Origin: Aphanomyces cochlioides
Taxonomy: Eukaryota; Oomycota; Saprolegniomycetes; Saprolegniales; Verrucalvaceae
Direction of reading: 5' to 3'
Assembly: GCA_019828595.1 (NCBI GenBank)
Contig: JAHQRK010000005.1
Coordinates: 2,170,001 to 2,234,000 of the forward strand
DNA: 64,000 bases
The notes under the pieces were generated by a model that saw only the letters and a program-made list of their open reading frames with translations, had not been told where the DNA came from and searched no databases. This document shows positions 1 to 10,372 of this stretch, piece by piece. The translations under genes were made by a program, and so were the position numbers. Position 1 is the stretch's first letter. The number at the start of each line of letters is the position of its first letter.

Positions 1-1
1 G

Positions 2-3000
2 ACGATCCAAGAAGTCCGAGAAGCAATCGTGTCTGAGGCAAGAGACCTCCTCGAGCGCTTGAAAGTTTCGGACCGCCCAGGAGTCTTGTGGACGCAATGG
101 CAACGCCGCACCAAGCGCTTTCTTCAAAAGTACCATGCTCGGATAATCACAAGTCAAAGGAATGCACTCCAGGAAGCAAAAATCCTATGGTTACAAGCTC
201 AGTTAAAGCATCATCGAGGACGACTCACCGAAGCAGCTCTCAATACTGCAAAGGCACAGTATGAGACGAAGACGCGAGACTTGAAACAACACCAAGCAGA
301 CTTGAGTTTCGACTTCCACGCAACCAAAAATGCAGCTCCGACAAGTCACTTCTTTCGAAAACCCCGGGCAAGGCAGTTCTCCATTCCTATCGTTGATTGT
401 TATGATGAACATGGGAATGTCACTGCCATACCCGAAGAAATCCACGCTGCATTCACTCGTCATTGGTCTGCAGTGATGAGCGAAGGCGACTTTCAACCTA
501 CAAGTCAACATGCCAAAGACCAATTCTTAACTGTGCTCGAAAGACACCTACCCCAAGACGACTCGGACATGTTGGACGCCCCATTAACGACTGAAGAACT
601 GGCGCAATCCATCAAGACGATGAATCCTCACAAGTCGCCTGGAATTGACGGGTTCTCAGCTGGATTCTATCAATTGCATCCTACCTTGTTTGGCGAAATT
701 TTGTCGATAGTCTTCAATCATCAGCTCCAGCAAGGCATCATGTTAGAATCGCAGAGATGGTCGGCGATATCATTGCTGTTCAAAGGTGGTGACCGCCGCA
801 ACCCTGCGAACTACAGACCCATAGCCTTGATTCCGGTCGAAGTCAAAGTCCTATCACGCGCTTTAGCGTACAGAATGTCTCAAGTCCTACCAGCCATCAT
901 TCAACCTGGGCAAAATGGCTTTGTCAAGGGCAGACGCATCCATGACCATGTTATCTTCCTTCAAGATCTTCAACACCACTGCACGACCTTCAACCAAGAA
1001 GCCTATGCAATGTTCTTGGACTTTGAAAAGGCCTATGATCGTGTAAATCATGAATTCATGTTTGCCGTTCTCAAGAAGTTCAATGTCGGAGATCAGTTCA
1101 TTGACTGGGTTAAGTTACTCTACAACCAAACCCAAGTCAGCTTGAACATCAATGGCAGACTTACCGATCCATTCTACCCGTCTCGAGGTGTCAAGCAAGG
1201 CGATCCATTGTCGTCGATGCTCTTTGTATTGACGATCGAACCACTCGCTCAAATGCTTCGCAACCACCCCGAATACGGCTACGCTTTCTCGGACTCGGGG
1301 ATCGCATCGGTTCTTCTCTTCGCGGACGATACCACGCTCATCTCAAGCTCGGTTGGAGACTTGGAAGCGCAACTGGAGCTCGTCGATGAATTCTGTCGGC
1401 ATTCCGGCGCCAAGCTCAATCGCAACAAAAGCAAGGTCTTGACCCTAGACAATACTCAATCAGTTTTTGAACACCCAAGATTGACCATGGTACCAAGTGG
1501 AAGGCCAATCAAGTACCTTGGGATCGAGTTGGGACACAAGTTGGACCCTATGCTTCAAATTAATGCCATCACCGACAAGTTCTACAAGTCATTTACCACG
1601 TGGGCGTGTCGAGCAAGAACCCTCAAAGGCAGACGATTGCTTGTGAGCACAATGATCCTATCACAACTTTGGCATTACACCATGGTTCTTCCAATTCCAA
1701 ACCATACCGTGCAAAAATGGCAGTCGATGGTGAACAAGTTTGTCTTGTGTCGGCGCACACATGCCCAAGACAAGTATCTGGCCTTGGCCCCAAGTGGCTT
1801 GCTTCATGACTCAAAGACAGGCTTCAAAGTGCCGCATATCGCTTCGGTGATTCGAAAGCAACGCATCACACGTCTTCAACTTCTAGTCCAAACCAATCAG
1901 GACAATCCTGAATTGTGGGCACTCTTACCAGCAGATCGATTGAAGCGCTGTATGTACACATACTCGCGGGCAACAACTTGGGACTTCATGCTGTACAATC
2001 CTAGCGCAAACAATAAGCTTGTGCAGCGGGACTTGATCTCACCTCTTTGGAATGATATTTGGAAGCATTGGAGTCAAATTCCGCTCACAAACAAGACGCC
2101 ACATGAATCTACGTTGAATCAGATGACGCAAATGCCATTGTGGCTGTCGTCGCACCCGCTTTTCCAAGTCCCGGGTCGAGATGGGATGTCATCGCTTGCA
2201 GTCACGCTTCGAAACCATCGCGACTGGTACAGACACCTTGCTTGGAGGGGCGTACATTGCTTGGAAGACTTCTTGACGCCAGCAAGAACGTGGCCAACCT
2301 ACGAAGAGTTTCGCGAGTCAATGGAGGATCATTTGGACCATTTTGTCGAGGAATTACCCGTGCCGACGTCCTTCAGAAACTTCTACAAGTTGGTGACACT
2401 AATTGCAACGAATGTTTGGACTCAGGCCAACAAGCAGCTCGACGCACCGGTTGATAACGACCTTACGCCTCAAATGGTGATTTCAGGTCGACAAGGAGAC
2501 ACCGACGTACCATTCAACTCATGGACAACCAAAGTAATCAAGCGAGTGAGTTTTCACGCTCCCATGTTGACGCGACCTCATCCCTTGCGTTCCAACACAC
2601 GTGAGAATCATACCAAAGTCGCCAATTACCTTTCAACCTTCGTAAAGCCCTTTTCAAGTCTTGTGACGCCGGTCCAAGCAGACCTTTGGACAAGAATTCT
2701 CTACGATATGATCCCAGTGGGTGATAAGTTCAAGTACAAAGAGGCCACTGACCCGAGTGCACTCCGATGTGGTTATCCCAACTGCTTTGCGCGTGAAACC
2801 CGCCAGCACTTGTTCTTGGACTGCCCAGTTACTTGTCGTGTGTGGCTACAGCATCGTGAGGCATGGAGTATATTTGGCGTTCGCTTTACCTGGGACTGGA
2901 TTACCAACATCGATGCCTTCCAAGTTGCTCAGCGGTGGCAACGATATCGAAACGTTCTCCATCGTCTTTGGTTTATGCTGGTTTGCAGCATTCTTCATCT

Positions 3001-3232
3001 CCTATGGACACATCGCAACAAAGTTAAATTTGATACAACCAAGCCACCTTACTTGCCTGGGTTGAACGATGTTGCCTTGACATTTTGGGCGTCCAATGTT
3101 CGCCGATGGCTTCGAATGAATCAAGACCCAGCAACCTCTCAACAAGCCATGGCGACTCTTGGTTTGCTGAGCCAACGCAGTTCGTACCGGAGATTCTTGG
3201 ACAAACATCCAGCCATCTTCAAGTTGACTTGA
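2..3232 (+). CDS. LINE ORF2: reverse transcriptase, 5' part outside window
   Basis: The frame is open to the left edge, so this is the 3' part of a larger ORF; the first usable start (GTG at 29) is internal. It is a non-LTR retrotransposon ORF2. Reverse-transcriptase blocks run in order at about residues 190-460: NPHKSPGIDGF, the RPIAL block, FLDFEKAYDRV, GVKQGDPLSSMLF and the catalytic FADD (FADDTTLI). Near the C-terminus a C-x4-C-x7-H-x4-C cluster (CGYPNC...H..C) matches the zinc motif common at the end of L1-like ORF2 proteins. The endonuclease domain expected upstream is not in the window. The protein is uninterrupted over 1,067 codons, so this copy may be recent. It belongs to a different family from the minus-strand LINE array at 10-26 kb: motifs are similar but the sequence is not. 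Confidence 0.93.
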   Translation, partial: TIQEVREAIVSEARDLLERLKVSDRPGVLWTQWQRRTKRFLQKYHARIITSQRNALQEAKILWLQAQLKHHRGRLTEAALNTAKAQYETKTRDLKQHQADLSFDFHATKNAAPTSHFFRKPRARQFSIPIVDCYDEHGNVTAIPEEIHAAFTRHWSAVMSEGDFQPTSQHAKDQFLTVLERHLPQDDSDMLDAPLTTEELAQSIKTMNPHKSPGIDGFSAGFYQLHPTLFGEILSIVFNHQLQQGIMLESQRWSAISLLFKGGDRRNPANYRPIALIPVEVKVLSRALAYRMSQVLPAIIQPGQNGFVKGRRIHDHVIFLQDLQHHCTTFNQEAYAMFLDFEKAYDRVNHEFMFAVLKKFNVGDQFIDWVKLLYNQTQVSLNINGRLTDPFYPSRGVKQGDPLSSMLFVLTIEPLAQMLRNHPEYGYAFSDSGIASVLLFADDTTLISSSVGDLEAQLELVDEFCRHSGAKLNRNKSKVLTLDNTQSVFEHPRLTMVPSGRPIKYLGIELGHKLDPMLQINAITDKFYKSFTTWACRARTLKGRRLLVSTMILSQLWHYTMVLPIPNHTVQKWQSMVNKFVLCRRTHAQDKYLALAPSGLLHDSKTGFKVPHIASVIRKQRITRLQLLVQTNQDNPELWALLPADRLKRCMYTYSRATTWDFMLYNPSANNKLVQRDLISPLWNDIWKHWSQIPLTNKTPHESTLNQMTQMPLWLSSHPLFQVPGRDGMSSLAVTLRNHRDWYRHLAWRGVHCLEDFLTPARTWPTYEEFRESMEDHLDHFVEELPVPTSFRNFYKLVTLIATNVWTQANKQLDAPVDNDLTPQMVISGRQGDTDVPFNSWTTKVIKRVSFHAPMLTRPHPLRSNTRENHTKVANYLSTFVKPFSSLVTPVQADLWTRILYDMIPVGDKFKYKEATDPSALRCGYPNCFARETRQHLFLDCPVTCRVWLQHREAWSIFGVRFTWDWITNIDAFQVAQRWQRYRNVLHRLWFMLVCSILHLLWTHRNKVKFDTTKPPYLPGLNDVALTFWASNVRRWLRMNQDPATSQQAMATLGLLSQRSSYRRFLDKHPAIFKLT

Positions 3233-4199
3233 TGTTGAGTACTGTCCTGGACAAGTCATCTACAAGACAAGTTAGAAACATGTATGACTTTTTGACAACT
3301 TACTTGAAAGTGACTCCAAATTTTGAAGTCAAATGCGGCCAAGTTTGAAAGTCAACTACAAAAAACAAGAAACATCGGCAATTCAAGTGTGAATTACGGA
3401 ATTAAAGTTTTGGGCAGCGCTTCGCATAAAATCAGCGAGCTTTTTTGCGGCGACTTGGAGATTTCAAGCGACCTTCGCGAAATCCAAGTGCCAACGGCGG
3501 CAAAGTCAAGCAAAAAACCGCCCGTAGCTGCGCTCGTGGGCTGACTTCCACGTTTCTTCACGCTTTTCTTCAACGCCAACAGTGCCAACAAACGCAACGC
3601 CAAAATTCGCCGCCATGGCCAACAAACGCAACGCAAAAAAAATCACTCGATCGCTCGCCAACCTACGCAAACAAGTCATCAAAGCAACAAGAGCCCAACC
3701 GCCTTTTTCGAAGAAGTCTTCACTTGGACGCTACCCCCGGGGGCTCCATCAAAGGAGTTCAGGAAAAAGGGACACCCAGATCGAAAGGCCAAAGGCCACA
3801 TCAAAGGCACAAGTGCCACAAAAGGGACAACCAAGAGACAAACCCAAAGCACTCGACTCATATCCACGGACACGGACTGACCAGGTCCTTCGCCCCGCGT
3901 CAGTGCATGAAGGGGGTCAGCCAACAATGTACCTTCGCGGAACGGTCCGTCTCAACAAGCCAAGGCTGTCAAAGTCTTCGCGCTTTCTTCCTTGAACGCC
4001 TTGGACGCCGTCTTCACCAAGAGCAAGCCGAATCAAAACGCGAGTCGAAAGACTTGTGAGGCCCCGCGTCCCGACACCATCGAAGGAACGGAGATTTGAC
4101 TCCTCGCGTTTCGTTCCAGCCGCTCCTGGGTCTTGAACGCCTTGCTTGAACGCCTTCCTTGAGCCAATCGCCTTCTTCAACCAACGCGTGTCGCAGCGC

Positions 4200-4760
4200 A
4201 CCCAACGCGTTTCGCACCCACGGACAACAATCGCGGCAACATCCGGCAGCGGCACGACGACAAAGCAGCGGCAAGGGCACGACAACACAGCAGCAGCAGC
4301 AACGACAGAAGCATCACGGCACCACAGCGACAACGGCGACAGCTCGCAGCGGGAACAACGACAAACGCAGCAGGACGCAGACACAGCACAGCACGCAGAC
4401 ACGACACAGCAAGCGGCAACGAAGACAGCACAGCCACAGCAAGGCCACAGCAGACACGGACAACAACGGCAGCCACGGCACGACAACAGAGGGACAGCAG
4501 CACGGCAGCGAGGAAATCGAAAAATGACTCCAAACCAAACTTCAAATCCCCAAGGAAGTTCTCTGCCACTCAAAATTTTCAAGTCCGACAAGAAAAAATC
4601 CAGTGAAACTTCTCAACCAAGACCATACAAAGACCAAGATACGATCGTCGACTCAACAACATGCGACATCAAGGCACCCATGACGACTGCACAATCGACG
4701 GTGACAAGCCAACAATCAACGACGATGTCACGCTGCGACAAGAAAAATCCAGTGGAAGAT
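4200..4760 (+). repeat. Strand-asymmetric A/C-rich low-complexity tract
   Basis: The plus strand here is strongly enriched in A and C, with interspersed CAG, CAA and CGACAA units, and poor in T. This produces spurious long ORFs rich in Gln, Thr, His and Arg on the plus strand and in Cys, Val and Leu on the minus strand. It is better read as a biased repeat tract than as a gene. Confidence 0.5.
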
Positions 4761-5075
4761 TAGTTCACACATCATCTGGTGCCCATGGCCCCGTACAAGA
4801 TTAGTCAAAGACAACATGTGGACGTTCTGAAGCCAGTCCAAGATTACTCCGCACCCATCTGACGTCGAAGACAAGACAAGTCTGTCCCATGTCCACATCA
4901 CCCAAGACCATCCATGTTGTTACACGACATGAAGACCACGATCGACAGCACATGCGACGTGTCAAGATGCCAACTTTTACCTGTATCAACTGATACAACA
5001 AAAATCAAGTTTCAAGAGGTAAAACTACATGCGCTCAAATCTCACAAACACCAATATTATTCACTCAAGAGTGAT

Positions 5076-5122
5076 TAATGACGGTCATTATTATTTAGCG
5101 TATAATTAAATTTAATATACGC
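5076..5122. other. Two adjacent palindromes
   Basis: TAATGACGGTCATTA at 5076-5090 is a perfect odd palindrome (7-nt arms). Eight bases further on, GCGTATA (5098-5104) pairs with TATACGC (5116-5122) around an A/T-rich centre. They sit in noncoding, A/T-rich DNA. Function is unknown; cruciform or element-end roles are possible. Confidence 0.45.
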
Positions 5123-5905
5123 GATTGTACACTGAGCTATCCCCCTTTTCGATATTCAAGCGACAATTGGTAAAGCAGTAAACCAGGAAGTAGTAAAGTG
5201 TAAGTGTAAATGGTAAAGTGCTCGTCTCATCTCCACATCTGGTCCATGTGATGAATCTCGGCGGGTGGATCACGGCATGGCTCTCACTCGAAGGGAATCT
5301 CAAGCGGAGGTGACACCGAGGAGGTACACGACGTCTTTGAGGCCGAGAGACTTAGCTCTGTGGAGGACCTCGACCGAGCTCGCTGTCCAGACATAGTGGG
5401 AACCACATTCGATTCCTTGCAAGACTTGGTGAAATTATTGGTTGCGATGCAAAAGGCAAGATCCGACCGGCGTACAAAGGCGACGCTGATGTCGACAAGC
5501 CCAAGACAAAAAAAAAACTGACGGCCGCCAAGGTTGCTGAAGTGTACGATGCGTCGACAGACCACTTGGATCTCGCTCACCGCGGCACTGAGTCAAGTGA
5601 GCCCGCGTCGTTTGCCGAGCCCAATCTGCTAAAGAAACCACAACAACAACAGACGCTGCTCCAGTGATACTTCCATTGTTGGATGACAAACCACCCCAAC
5701 ACTGTACGAACGATAGAGAATGCAGTGTTCGCATATTCGTTTAATGTGCAGCCGCTAATTTCAATTTTCTCTTTTGCCCACGACGGATCTTCACGGGGGA
5801 TGTGAGGGCTAGCTCTCGCAAGCATTGGACTTGAGAGAAACTACCAAGTTCAAGCCATCCATGCTCGAAATCACCGTCATAAAAGGTCGTCATAAATCTG
5901 TCTTG

Positions 5906-6715
5906 CTAGACAATTCGGCAATGAGACAGATAACCTTCGCTCGTAACAAGCATAAACACTGTCGTTCTGTTTGTGAACTCCATCAGCGTTTCCATCAGGA
6001 CTTGGCGAAGCATATCTTTGGCTGGTCGAGGCTTGGGAAACAAATCAACATCGTATGTCGACAGTGATATTGGCAAACCATGATCATGGACGTGGTTCAT
6101 AAATCGCTTCATGTACTTTCGTGGTACACCATCCTCGATTTTCAAGCCATGAATCTCAAAAATCGATTCATACACCACTGTCCTGGAAAGTGAAAGGGTT
6201 GGTTGCAGGAGTCGACAGGCCTGTCGTATCGCTTCCCATGAGCAAGACATTTTATCGTCGGCGCCAACGGCCAAGTGGTTTCGAATTTCTTTCGACACAA
6301 ATTCCGCATAGGTCATGTCTGGATGGTCTCTTCTACACGTGCGAAAGAGCTCATAGCGTTCGATCGCTGCAGCAGCATAATCTAGTTCATCCGCTGGATA
6401 CCACGTTGACTCTTTGCCATCGCGAAGTTGTGGATACATCCAATGAACCAAGTAATAAAGAGCGCCATTTCGTTCTTCATGGTTGGAAATGCTGTGGACT
6501 TCAGCCAAATCGCGGTAGTTTGGCATCGAAATAAATGCTTTGTAGGTGAGCCTTGGATTATTTCTCTTGCTCTCCCAAAAATGATTGAAGCGCCAAACCA
6601 AGTCGGGATTTTGAAATTCGTCCTTGCGGAACCAATAAGTCTTTTCGCCGTCACGTAGATCCGGGTGAGCAAAGTGGGCTAAGTAATGCCTCACTTTTCT
6701 AGCACGACGTGGCAT
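5906..6715 (-). CDS. Protein with two chromodomain-like repeats
   Basis: A 269-aa ORF with an ATG start (6715) opens with a basic MPRRARK segment. Two internal repeats follow, at about residues 8-62 and 83-140. Each has the form Y-L-x-H-(F/W)-x-x-P-x-L-R-D-G, then (T/S)-x-W and a (D/E)EL-type turn, then an aromatic helix; the second reads YYLVHWMYPQLRDG and then ESTWYPADEL. This is the pattern of chromodomains (three strands plus a C-terminal helix, with Trp/Tyr cage residues), and the DLRDG/QLRDG insert is shared by both repeats. No integrase or other catalytic motif is present. The neighbour at 8.4-10.4 kb on the same strand is a chromovirus whose integrase ends in a chromodomain, so this may be a captured or independent chromo protein. 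Function is not known; a histone-tail reader is an inference. Confidence 0.6.
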   Translation of the reverse strand: MPRRARKVRHYLAHFAHPDLRDGEKTYWFRKDEFQNPDLVWRFNHFWESKRNNPRLTYKAFISMPNYRDLAEVHSISNHEERNGALYYLVHWMYPQLRDGKESTWYPADELDYAAAAIERYELFRTCRRDHPDMTYAEFVSKEIRNHLAVGADDKMSCSWEAIRQACRLLQPTLSLSRTVVYESIFEIHGLKIEDGVPRKYMKRFMNHVHDHGLPISLSTYDVDLFPKPRPAKDMLRQVLMETLMEFTNRTTVFMLVTSEGYLSHCRIV

Positions 6716-7127
6716 GTGGGGTGTCTTCTTGTCGCACGGGGGGTGATCACCCGGCTAGAATAGAGCATTCTGCTCTCCGAGATATGAGTAATCCAGTCGG
6801 GATCGCGATTGTCAATCATTGATAATGGAAAATGAGTGTATTTCAATAGGTATTTGTCATTTAGCTTCAGCTATGATATGGTTTCAACCGCAAATCCAAC
6901 CGCAATGGTTTCAACTGCAAATCAATGATGATGGGTGTCACTTATGATGAAAAACGGGTTCAATTTTATCCAATCAAAATATTCCAAAAAATCAAAATGA
7001 GTTTCATACAAACCAAACGACAAATGATAGAGATTGGATAGGAATTTGAAATGAGTACAAAAGGGGTAATGCTAGAAGATTGGGAATGTTGCGTTGATAC
7101 CCGGAATTTGGACATGTGTGACTAACC
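6716..7127. other. Divergent intergenic region
   Basis: 412 bp between the divergent starts of the chromo-like ORF and the coiled-coil ORF. It contains a short repeat (GGTTTCAACYGCAAATC, twice near 6881-6925) and A/T-rich DNA. No gene was seen; it could serve as a shared promoter. Confidence 0.4.
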
Positions 7128-8210
7128 ATGTACTCAAGCAAATTTTCGAATTTTCAACGCCATTCCAGTTGGGATAGAAACCACAAGCCGATCGTGTTGC
7201 CCCTATCAACCACAAAGCCTACTTCATTTCAAAATATGTCGCGCTCGCGATTGCCGTCATGTCAGTCAGACATCTTCAGTGAATCCGAGTCGGAATTTCG
7301 TGGCCGATCTCGTTACTCACTGCGTCCACGTGCGGGTTCAATCGTCCAAGCGGATTTGGGTCAAGATGACAGCTTTGTCCGTGATACCCAGATGACGAAG
7401 GCTAACCGGACGAGGCGCATCGATGTTTTGAAGGCAAAGAGAGCGGCCAAGGCTGAAGAAGTCAGCAGAGCCAAAGCTGCATCCCAAGAAAATCAACTGA
7501 TTGTCCACTCTGTTTCCGATCAACCCGTTCTTCCGCCTTCAGAAACAAGTGACACTCCACCCATGTCACCCACGGACGTCGCTGAGAACGATGGATGCCG
7601 GGGTCTTCGAGTCGAGGAGCTTTTGGGTCAGATTGGCGCCAGATTAGCCGAAGTCGAAACAATTAGCTCGCGTCACTCGCGGGCCATGAGGAAAACCAAC
7701 TTGGTTATGGACGGTCTGCAACAGCAAAACCGAGAAGTCGCTCAACTGGTTATGAAGATTGACGATCAGACCAAGAGGATTTGCGAAATTGAAGAGCACT
7801 TGAGCAGTTTGCATGGCTTTCAAGCGGCTGCTCACCTATTTAATGTCCGTCTTGAGAAGATCGAGGCATTCCTGGAGCATAAGGGTCACTCGAACGAAGG
7901 AGACTTTCACGAGACGTCAGCACAGCGTTGCTTTGATCAAGATTCCGCACGAGGTCGTTGTTTGTGTAATTCCCTCAACACATCAACCAAGAGACCATGC
8001 AAGCTGCCAGCAGAGACTTGTCCATACCCCCAGCACCGGAAACCAAATGTAGCAAAAGCCAAAACGAATGAGGCGTGTTTGGCGAAAACGAAAATGGGTG
8101 GCCAGTGCCAAAATAATCTGTTTTCATGCCCCCATATCGGCCACCAAAAGCACAGAGAGATGAGAATTGCCGAATTGGAACAAGGAGCACGAATGGCCGA
8201 TGTGAATTAA
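7128..8210 (+). CDS. Coiled-coil protein with two C-terminal Cys/His motifs
   Basis: 360-aa ORF with an ATG start; an internal ATG at 7236 (MSRSRLP) is an alternative start. The N-terminal third is Ser/Arg-rich and basic. Residues about 95-125 are Lys/Ala/Glu-rich. Residues about 165-260 look like heptad coiled coil (RVEELLGQIGARLAEVETI... and on). The C-terminus has two similar cysteine/histidine units of the form C-x(n)-T-x2-(R/G)-x-C-x6-7-C-P-x3-H, at about 285-305 (TKRPCKLPAETCPYPQH) and 320-345 (ACLAKTKMGGQCQ...CPHIGH). Such CxxxTxxGxxC...CPxH units occur in small zinc-binding modules of mobile-element and phage proteins. The gene is convergent with the chromovirus pol. The product is unidentified; a retroelement gag-like or DNA-binding role is an inference. 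Confidence 0.55.
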   Translation: MYSSKFSNFQRHSSWDRNHKPIVLPLSTTKPTSFQNMSRSRLPSCQSDIFSESESEFRGRSRYSLRPRAGSIVQADLGQDDSFVRDTQMTKANRTRRIDVLKAKRAAKAEEVSRAKAASQENQLIVHSVSDQPVLPPSETSDTPPMSPTDVAENDGCRGLRVEELLGQIGARLAEVETISSRHSRAMRKTNLVMDGLQQQNREVAQLVMKIDDQTKRICEIEEHLSSLHGFQAAAHLFNVRLEKIEAFLEHKGHSNEGDFHETSAQRCFDQDSARGRCLCNSLNTSTKRPCKLPAETCPYPQHRKPNVAKAKTNEACLAKTKMGGQCQNNLFSCPHIGHQKHREMRIAELEQGARMADVN

Positions 8211-8449
8211 TTCGAAAACGATGATGTTGGAGATTTGAATGAAGGTGAGGGACTTCCAGAACATGAGCAGTTTTTGTAAATGAATAATATATATGAATGC
8301 ATTTGATAAATCGATATGAAAAACAATGACCAGGACAAATTGATCACTTCGACAGCAAGGCAAAACAACAATGTTGATCCAAGGTAGCGTAAAATAACGA
8401 CGCCTTCGATTTGAACCACAATTCTATTCTTCGTCCTCATTCCAATCGT

Positions 8450-10369
8450 TTAGCTCATCGTTGTCAGAATCATTTTCTTCCTCCACCCTGGTAAAGCATT
8501 TATTCGTCGATGGGATTCAGTGATGACGTTAAAGTCGTCTTCGATAGCACTAGCCAAGCGATTGAAGCCTTTTCTTTGACGATCAAATTCATACAGTGCT
8601 TCACTGGCAGGGAGAAGACTTCTCGGTACCCATACCCAAAAATCATGGCCTTGGAATCTCACTTCATATTCATACTGTTTTTGACCACGATGGGTGATTG
8701 CTCGACGCACATTTCTGATCGCTGCAACAGGCTGTTCGTGAGGAACTCGGGGATCTTGCCATTGCTCAATAAATGAGTCGTAAGGTAGGCCAAACTGCTC
8801 ATTAAAATCCACAAATTCACCAGCTTCCGATGGCAAATCAATTTTCTGTGTGGGTCTTTGCTGAAATAGTCGTCTCAATTTTAGACGAGAGTCGTGGACG
8901 ATTGCGTGGAATCGGTAATTTCGTCCACCACTCTGGGTGACCAATTCGAGCTCACTTGAGTAGGCGTTGGGTTTCGACAAAATACGAAATGGTCCATGCC
9001 ACAGATGGGCCAATTTCTTTTTCACATTCGCCTTTACCTTGTCAATGTAGATCCAGACAGCGTCGCCGACATGCAGTCTCTCGTCAATGTCTTGGGGAAG
9101 TTTGCGATTATGTTCGTGAGCACGCGCGTTTTGGGCTGCCTTGATAATGTCTTTAGCTAAATTTCGGCAATACAGATACTGTTTCTGTATTTTCCGTCGC
9201 CATTGCCATGCGCTCGTTGCATCCTTAGCAGCCATGGTTGGAAGCGTTGCAGTGAGTGTTGTCTGTGGATCCCACCAATGCATGAGAAAGAATGGAGTTT
9301 CTTTCCGAGTGGAGCACACAGATGTGTTAAGTGCCATCACAAGTCTCTCGGCATGGTCATCCCAATCCAAATTTCCGGTTTCGGTCGAGTATGCCTTGAT
9401 TGCTCTCATTAAGGTCTGGATAATTCGCTCTGTTGCACCATTGGCTTGTGGTCGATAAGAGAAGGTTGGCATTTGCACTTGTCCAAGCATTTGATTGAAG
9501 GCTTTGAATACCTCTCCCATGAAAGCTGGATCTCGGTCGTGTCGAAGTTGCGTGCATGCACCAAAACGTCGGAACACTTGTTCTTCAAACGCTTGGGCTG
9601 TTGTAGTAGCATCACGTCTTGGTATTGCTTTGACCATAATAAATGCTGTGTACCAATCTAGAAACACCACCAAGACCGTGTTGCCTCTTTTTGATTTCGG
9701 CAAGTCGACTGCAAAATCCATCCCAACAATATGCAATGGATATTCTGGAGTCAAATTTCCTGGGCTTGTCGCCTTTGCTCTAGGTGGTGGACCACTCGTA
9801 TTACACTCGGGGCAACATTCAACAAAATTCTTGGCGTCAGCAAACATAGCCACCCAGTAGTAGTCGCATCTTAGTCGACTGTACGTTTTGTCTAGTTTGA
9901 GATGTCCACCTTGAATGTCACCATGACAGAGGCTCAGGATCATTCTCGTCAACGACTGTGGCACGACCAACTGCCATTGCAATGCAATGTCAACACTTTT
10001 GTTTTTCTATGTTGTTCGATATAAAGCGTTTTCGTCACCAATTTCATATTGCCAGGCTGTTCTTGCAGCGTCTCGAAATCGCTTGCGTGGTAAATGCTCT
10101 GCATGATCGCGAAGTACAGCCTTAATATCAGCCCATCGAACTTCTTCATCCTGTGCTAAACTTATTCGCCGGAGTCGCTCTCTCTGTAAATCGTCTATAT
10201 GTCGTCCGACAAAGGCGAATACTTGTGGATCTTGAGCAATGCTATCCTTTCGGGTAGCCACGAAAGGTGTAAAGCAGCAAGCTACTAGATGAGATGGAAG
10301 AAATAGTGACGGTACGGTCAGAACTCCTAACTGGGATTTTGCCAAGGTAACAGGTGACGTAATTGTCAA
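8450..10369 (-). pseudogene. Ty3/gypsy chromovirus pol: integrase plus chromodomain, 5' truncated with an amber stop
   Basis: The main 510-codon frame (8450-9982, first start an internal TTG) carries the integrase in order. First is an H-x6-H...C-x2-C zinc finger (HGDIQGGH...CCPEC). The catalytic core has D in GMDFAVDL, D in HDRDPAF and E in QANGATERI. A C-terminal chromodomain (YEYEVRFQGHDFWVWVPRSLL) follows. The same frame continues upstream to 10369 but is broken by one in-frame TAG at 10007-10009. Protease, reverse transcriptase and RNase H are absent: homology stops at about 10372, exactly where LINE copy A begins. No LTRs were recognised. The element is therefore a truncated remnant, and the stop codon makes a functional product unlikely unless read through. 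Confidence 0.88.
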
Positions 10370-10372
10370 AAC

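Larger units (their letters stand above)
3233..5905. other. No confident gene; probable LINE 3' flank and low-complexity DNA
   Basis: Several short ORFs overlap on both strands between 3.3 and 5.8 kb, but none has a recognisable domain or consistent coding character. A short direct repeat (GACAAGAAAAATCCAGTG, with one extra A in the first copy) lies near 4588 and 4737. An acidic stretch near 5.3-5.5 kb on the plus strand (reading about EDLDRARCPDIVGTTFDSL) may be a degraded coding remnant. The first part is probably the 3' untranslated region of the upstream LINE, but its end could not be fixed because no poly(A) tail or target duplication was seen. Confidence 0.4.

Noticed and set aside
4146..4763. 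Gln/Thr-rich 205-codon ORF as a gene
   Set aside because: Open on both strands because of base bias; no domain, no conserved start and no splice evidence.
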